Assembly (NCBI RefSeq): GCF_016859285.1
Contig: NC_053408.1
Coordinates: 12,843,213-12,907,212, forward strand
Direction: 5' to 3'
Source: Xiphias gladius
Lineage: Eukaryota > Chordata > Actinopteri > Istiophoriformes > Xiphiidae
Length of the DNA: 64,000 nt
Under the pieces are notes generated by a model. That model made no database searches. It saw only the letters and a list, made by a program, of their open reading frames with translations, and had not been told where the DNA came from. The position numbers were made by a program, and so were the translations under genes. This document shows positions 58,847 to 64,000 of the stretch, in pieces; position 1 is the first letter of the stretch; each line of letters begins with the position of its first letter.

Positions 58847-61800
58847 CTGAAGAATAGAAGAACAGTCATATTCAAAGTGTCAACTCGGATTCATAAATCT
58901 ATGTTGTGGGTCATATTTGCGGGATTTTCCCAACTCACTGAGAGGGAGAGGAGTTGCAGGGGAGGCAAACACTTGACGCTTGCCGAGGGCCTGTGCAGGC
59001 CGATAAACATTGGTGAGTCCCGTACTAATGGGAAACTGCTGAATCTGAGAACAGAACAAGACAAACATTTACTCCAACACAGTGAAGGTACTAGGCAAAA
59101 AATGTTTTAAAGTTGTTACTAAGTAGCAGCGTCTCTTAGATTCTGAGTTTTACTCTGGGAATTCACTTTCAAAGTGCATTCTCACAAAAAAAAAAAAAAA
59201 AAAAAAAAAAAGAAATGCTGTCTTCACAATCAAAAAAAAAAAAAAAAAAAAAATGAAGTATGTCAGTAATTTCAAACCAGCTGGTTACTGACCAACTCCA
59301 AGAAAATATACTCACACATCCAAAACCATAAATAAGGATTTTTTTTGTGTTATAATTCAATAAGACAGTACTGCAGTAAATGCTACTTTTATGAAGGATA
59401 CAGATCAGGTTTATTTGATTATTTGAGATTGTGTCAAAATGCATTCTTTGACCACTTGACCTGCTGTATTGTTGCCAACATCTACTCAATTACAATGTTT
59501 TAGCTCGCTTTCAGATCTGATTGTTTTATGCATTTTACAGATTGGTATGCTTAAAAGGGGAGGTCAAAGAGTCATACACCTGCTGAGTCACAAGACACAG
59601 CCAAGAACAGGCCACATGCAGAGAGACGTGCAGTTTACTATCTGACAAGTGCTGTCACATAGATAAGATGAAAGATTACATACATGCATAACATGTCTTT
59701 CTACAGAGAAATTACTCACTTTTTTTTTTTTTAAATTTACACAGTTACATGTGGCTTGCCTGGCATTCTCTCTTGTTGCTACAGTCAGAATAAAACAAAC
59801 CTGATTATCAAACACGATAATCAAACAAGACACCAGCATATACCAGTATGTTGCGGCACCTGTCTGATCTGGCGATCCTTGCCTGCTTACATCAGTCGCT
59901 GCTTGTGTGATGTGATTCCACTTGCAATAGGTCATCACAATTTTCACTGGTTCAGCTTGACAGTATAATTAACAAATTCTGTTCTAATTCAGTTGTAAAT
60001 GGACACACGGAAATAAAAGGCTCTCTGTACAGTATTTCCTCACATAACTGGTTAACGGGAAATGCAGCAAGACTGGTAGGAAACTCCCACACCCACTGTT
60101 GACAGACTGATTGTCAATCCAAAGAATTTACTGCCTTCTTAAACCACTAATTCGGCTCAGTAGTATAGGTGATTCATACGGGAGTCACAACTTAATGGAC
60201 TTCTTAAACTTAAGCTACAGTTAATATTTACAACAAATATACAACATGATCTCCAGTGCTAATCTTCAATGCCTACAGATTAGAGATTTTTTTCCACTGA
60301 TTTGAACCACTAATGTACAGTTATTTTACAGAGCACTAATCTTTGTATGGTGTCTAATCATTATATTAGAGTTAAAACTGCTATAACCATTTGTTTGTGC
60401 CCATGTGTTTGTCTACTGAGCAGGTGCGGTGGGTTTTTTTAAAGAGCATTTTTGCTGAAAACACTTGCCTGCTGTTTCCGCAGAAAAAAAAAAAACACTA
60501 CAAGAGCAATATAAATGAACCAAAAGATTAACATTGTGGGCCAAACATTTGAAAATTAACTCCAATTCAATATAAAGCAAGCTCTGCCAAGCCAATGGAA
60601 GCTGTTGATTTAGGTGATAATTCTGAGGTTCATCAATACAAACACCACCTTTCTACCTGGCATCTCATTTTCACAGACATTTGATACATACTTGTAAAAA
60701 TATTGATTATAGCCGCTTTTCCATTTTAGGCTGCCCTTTTGATATTTCTTGGCCTTTTATTGCCTTTTTTTTCCCAATACCTCTTTGTTTTTGCGATTTG
60801 GCTGCTGTAAAATTGCAAACAAGCCCTTTAAATGTTTGAAAGGCCCTTACATTCCCCCTCTCTGTTGAGGAGCATGTTTTGGCTAAACATGGCCTTTCCT
60901 CATCCTATCCTGTAGAAGAAAGGTTCCCAGGTTGCCCAACTCACCAGATTTTTGTTGATGTTGATTGGCTCATGAAAGACCGTCCATGCGACTGCTTCAT
61001 TGCATTTGGGGGTGGTCAGGGAGCCCATGTACCGATAGAACTTTGTGAGGTCAACATTTCCAATTAGGTCATCGATAGAGATGTTGTGGTTCATGTTAAC
61101 CTCAGTGTCTGTGGAAAGATGCAAGCCAGCTGAATCACCATAAGTGGCTACAAAGTATTTTTTGTTTTTTTTTTTTTTTTTTTTACCTCACACCAATCTC
61201 ACCTGTTCCATTTTTTTCTTTGACTCAAAAATTATAACTTGACTATCAAAATAAAAGCATACCATCTGAGCACAGGTGTGACAGAAATTAATACTCTCTC
61301 ATTCTCATACTCTCTCATTCAAATATGTTGGCACTGGACATGTCTCTGGTACCTCTATAGACGACATACAACCTGCTGTATTGGAAAAACAGGTGTGAAA
61401 TCTTAGAGGAAACAAAAATCAAATTACCTGTGATGTTTGTCAGGTAAGATGTGAGCATGTTCCATGGTCCTGACATATTGCCATCTTCTGTTGCCTATAG
61501 GTAGAAGCCATTATAAATTACATTTGTAATACAAGCATGATAATGTTCAAATGAACTCTATACCTTGTATATGTTTTGTTTTTTGTAAATTCTGTTATCT
61601 GTGGAGAGTCCAATTGTTACAATTTTAGTGGGTTGTTTATGTTTAGATGCAGCTATCAGGGAGCCAGTGCATGACCTGTGATATCAAGGTGTAAAAATCT
61701 GGGTGAGTGTGCGAAATAAATTTCATTAGGTACAACCTATTTCCCATGACCAAGCTGAAATTCGGCCGAAAATTGACGTTTTCAATACATAATGTTTATT

Positions 61801-63541
61801 GAGAGTATAGCCATTATAAGACTTTTCCTTGGGATAATAATTGTGTACACATACATTTATGAAAAACCCAAGGACAGCAATTCCCTCCGAATCTGCCGTG
61901 GCCTGGTCCACAGTAAGACCTTTCTTCAGACTGACAATGTGCATCTACAAGAGATTACATAAATGATTAAGAAGCAGCAAGTTAAAAATAAAAAAAAAAA
62001 TCGCAAAAAAGAGGAGAAGCATGTCATCTATAGTGAAAGCCAAAAACTGGAGTACCTCCATTGGATATCTGTGCTCATCAATCATGTGCTCCGAGCCTGG
62101 ATGATGTTCTGTATCACCCCAGTGAAAGTGAAACTGGATTGTAGAATAAATTCCATTAAGTCCACCTCCGCTCACTTCAACTTCATTTTCCTTCAAAATG
62201 CATTTCACTACGCATTGGAAAGATGGAGAAGCATGTTTATGCAGTTACAGTCAGTACAGTTAGTATACATAAGTTTGATTAATCAAATGAATTGCTTTGT
62301 GCCTTTTCTAGACTTCTGTCACAAATACCCATATTGTATATAGTACACAGTCAATTCAAAGGCAAGGACAAAAGGACAATTGGTGCCTCTGTTTCTGTAC
62401 CTGTATGTCCATTGTTTGTGATGGACTTGATGACATGTTGAGAGGAGAAGTTGACGAGGGTAAAGTTAAGCAGGGTAGGGTCCGTCTGAACATGACTGGT
62501 GACTATATTAATAGGAGACTGTCTTTTTCCTCCACAGAAAGAACCAGGGAGGTCTTCCCAGTGGGTTGGGGAGTGGTCTATGAAAGATAGAGGAGCTCTT
62601 AATGCTGAGGACCAGTGGAAACTAATGATGGTTTGATCCAAATCATTGAGCGAGTCAGAAATGTCCTTACTTACCGCAGCCAGTATAGCACCATTCACTT
62701 CCAGCAGCTGAAACAGAAATATAGCCAACATACAATAAATATTGCAGGAGCCAAGTGATACAAAAAGTGGCGTTACATAATGAAAAAAGGGAAATACAGC
62801 CTGGCCGGTGGAATATTTTCCACCAAACAGGGGTTTCCCCCTCTGAACTCTTTATATGGCTTCGTAACAGTCTAAGGTCCAAAGAAGTAAAATTATCTAT
62901 TTGACATATCATAATAAGCTTTCTTTGATGAAGAAAATCTTTGTTCTTTTCCTTCTTCATTATTCATGTCATGACCCCTCAGATTTACTTTGTGATCTTT
63001 TAGAGGGGCCTGACCTCTAGGTTGGGAACCACTGAACTGACTGACTCCATCTACAAGAGTAAAAAAAAAAAAAAAAATCTAATCATTTAATACAAAAATA
63101 ATATGTGTCAGTCTGCCATATTTCTGCAGGAGAAGTACTTTACTTTTCTTACTTTGTGTACCTAATACTTCTGAAGTATTTTGACTTTATTGCAATGCTA
63201 CTTTAGTCATGGATCTGAGTACTTTCTGCACCACTCTCTAATAAATACCAAGGTCAGGAAACTTTGGCAGGGGTCAGGCAGTGGAAAGCTTTGTCTGTGC
63301 GCTTTTTTTTTTTTTTTTGTTTGTTTTAAAACAACATGCACCTTCAAATAAATCCTAAATAAACTGCATCTTGCAGGAAACATGGTTATAGATAAAAATT
63401 ATAGCTATGATACCTCAGGAAGCAGAAGTAGATAGAGCTCATTAACAAATATTTCTTGTAAGTGGAAATTGATGTATTCTACTCACCATATTTTACCAAA
63501 GCTCCCAAACTCAGGCACAGCAGCAGGGAGGCGTGATACAT
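55430..63541 (-). CDS. Tandem two-domain extracellular alpha-carbonic anhydrase (CA4/CA15 type), predicted GPI-anchored
   Basis: Sixteen coding exons on the minus strand join without frame breaks to 582 aa: 63541-63487, 62707-62675, 62577-62401, 62207-62056, 61944-61855, 61494-61428, 61108-60945, 59044-58939, 58846-58817, 58706-58530, 58157-58003, 57893-57804, 56780-56733, 56634-56553, 56453-56290, 55588-55430. A signal peptide (about 1-20) is followed by domain A (22-262), a short linker (263-284), domain B (285-543) and a hydrophobic tail ([12 protein letters not shown]) typical of GPI signals. Each domain has three zinc histidines, the shuttle histidine, the SLTTP motif and the CA4-type cysteines. 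The join at 58939/58846 is phase 1 with consensus GTGAGT and TTCTTCAG sites. The alternative is two genes, the downstream one with an unseen first exon inside the 1.9 kb intron 60944-59045. Single-domain members are about 310 aa. Confidence 0.75.
56222..56247. repeat. Poly-T tract in the last intron of the tandem carbonic anhydrase
   Basis: A run of about 26 T residues on the plus strand lies about 40 bp downstream of the donor of exon 15. Other long A/T homopolymers in the same gene lie near 59187-59211 and 59232-59252. They are simple sequence and prone to length polymorphism. Confidence 0.85.
62965..63055. repeat. Short dispersed repeat ('ggttgggaaccactg' type)
   Basis: The text 'gacccctcagattt' and 'ctaggttgggaaccactga' is a common teleost repeat end. 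A diverged counterpart ('gaagggggtcatgg' and 'gtttgagaaccagtgac') occurs at about 52785-52830. It lies in the first coding intron of the tandem carbonic anhydrase gene. Confidence 0.45.
63065..63245. repeat. Interspersed repeat, family C, inverted copy
   Basis: Shows 'ctgcaggagaagtactttac', 'acttctgaagtatttt' and 'tctgagtactttctgcacca', the inverted AGTACT-type repeat, in the first coding intron of the tandem carbonic anhydrase gene. It is preceded by a poly-A run. Confidence 0.55.
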
Positions 63542-63867
63542 CTTCAGGAGGAAAAGGATATGATTACTGATCACGTCCACCTTCTTCACACAAGCATGGT
63601 GTGGGAAGTGTAACGGTCCACAAACTGAAATCCAATTTAACTACTGAAATAAAAAAAAGAAACCATGGTCCTTTAAGAGCATTAGAAATGGAGCGATGAT
63701 TTGTGATCCTGATTGGTTTCAAATTTTGTTAATTTTGCATGTAATGTGGAAGTGATTAATCTCAGATGACTTGATCAAATTACTGTATTCAGATGAAAAA
63801 GAATAAAATTTGGTAGAAGAATGCTATCTGACAAGTCATGTTTTAAAGGTTTGACAAATCGTCCTAC

Positions 63868-63905
63868 CTTACAGTTCAGGTCTCAAGTCGTTCAGGCCAA
63901 AAAAA
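63868..63905 (-). other. Candidate noncoding 5' exon of the tandem carbonic anhydrase
   Basis: The start codon at 63541 directly follows an acceptor (CTCCTGAAG). A donor-like site (GTAAG followed by GTAGGA) on the minus strand gives an upstream exon ending at 63868. The right edge is not determined; the DNA to the window end is A/T-rich simple sequence without a clear TATA box. Confidence 0.35.
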
Positions 63906-64000
63906 GAAAAAGAAAAATAAAAAATAAAAAAATAAAAAGGTATACCAGTATGAGGTGTCACCTTAAATACATCCAAATACATCCATCAATGAGGAGAAGG

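Larger units (their letters stand above)
58939..63541 (-). other. Domain A of the tandem carbonic anhydrase (exons 1-8)
   Basis: Residues 1-281 carry the signal peptide ([16 protein letters not shown]) and the first catalytic domain. Zinc ligands are His115, His117 and His141; the shuttle residue is His87 (NNGH); Thr223-Thr224 belong to SLTTPKC. Disulfide cysteines are Cys25/Cys29 and Cys44/Cys227. Exon 8 (59044-58939) encodes the family's post-catalytic segment (NVYRPAQAL) and stops at a donor inside the exon. If the donor is skipped the frame continues 18-19 residues to a stop at 58880-58882 with no hydrophobic tail. The first ATG directly follows an acceptor, and a 5' UTR exon probably ends at 63868. 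Confidence 0.85.

Noticed and set aside
59588-59947. Possible first exon of an independent domain B carbonic anhydrase gene in the 1.9 kb intron
   Set aside because: The 119-codon frame lacks a signal peptide and a phase 1 donor after a hydrophobic stretch. I found no better candidate, though I cannot exclude one.

Overview
This is a 64 kb window of vertebrate nuclear DNA, almost certainly from a ray-finned (teleost) fish. The genes are intron-rich with GT-AG splice sites, the intergenic DNA is AT-rich, microsatellites and teleost-type interspersed repeats are scattered throughout, and a paired-domain-less Pax6 relative (pax10) is present that mammals lack. All gene models were built by hand from splice signals, phase continuity and family recognition; no alignment or database search was run.

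Layout: (1) 1-4053 has no recognisable gene. (2) vkorc1 (minus, 3 exons) lies head-to-head with mapk7/ERK5 (plus, 6 coding exons). (3) A trypsin-fold, probably GPI-anchored prostasin-type serine protease (minus, 6 exons) converges on mapk7 and carries a Tc1/mariner relic in an intron. (4) About 5.6 kb of noncoding, low-complexity DNA precedes pax10 (plus, 7 coding exons), which encodes the Pax6-type homeodomain and C-terminal region but no paired domain. (5) A repeat-bearing spacer with an LTR-like insertion leads to mmp25 (plus, 10 coding exons), a furin-activated, probably GPI-anchored matrix metalloproteinase. (6) The right-hand third holds extracellular alpha-carbonic anhydrases on the minus strand: a single-domain CA4/CA15-type gene (8 coding exons), then, after a 5.9 kb gene-free spacer, a locus that reads best as one 16-exon gene encoding two complete carbonic anhydrase domains in tandem (582 aa).

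The most unusual observation is that tandem carbonic anhydrase. The last exon of the first domain has lost a hydrophobic GPI tail and carries a consensus splice donor in exactly the phase needed to join, across a 92 bp intron, the second exon of the next carbonic anhydrase unit, for which I found no signal-peptide exon. Every exon length and phase closes to a continuous reading frame, and both domains keep the zinc-binding histidines and the proton-shuttle histidine. The neighbouring single-domain gene has Lys at that shuttle position instead.

Functionally the window mixes an ER quinone reductase (vitamin K cycle), a nuclear-targeted MAP kinase, a homeodomain transcription factor, and three kinds of cell-surface enzyme that all appear to end in lipid-anchor signals. 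Nothing indicates that they work in one pathway; the shared interest is the syntenic block, which resembles parts of human 16p (VKORC1 and PRSS8 region, MMP25 and PRSS27 region).
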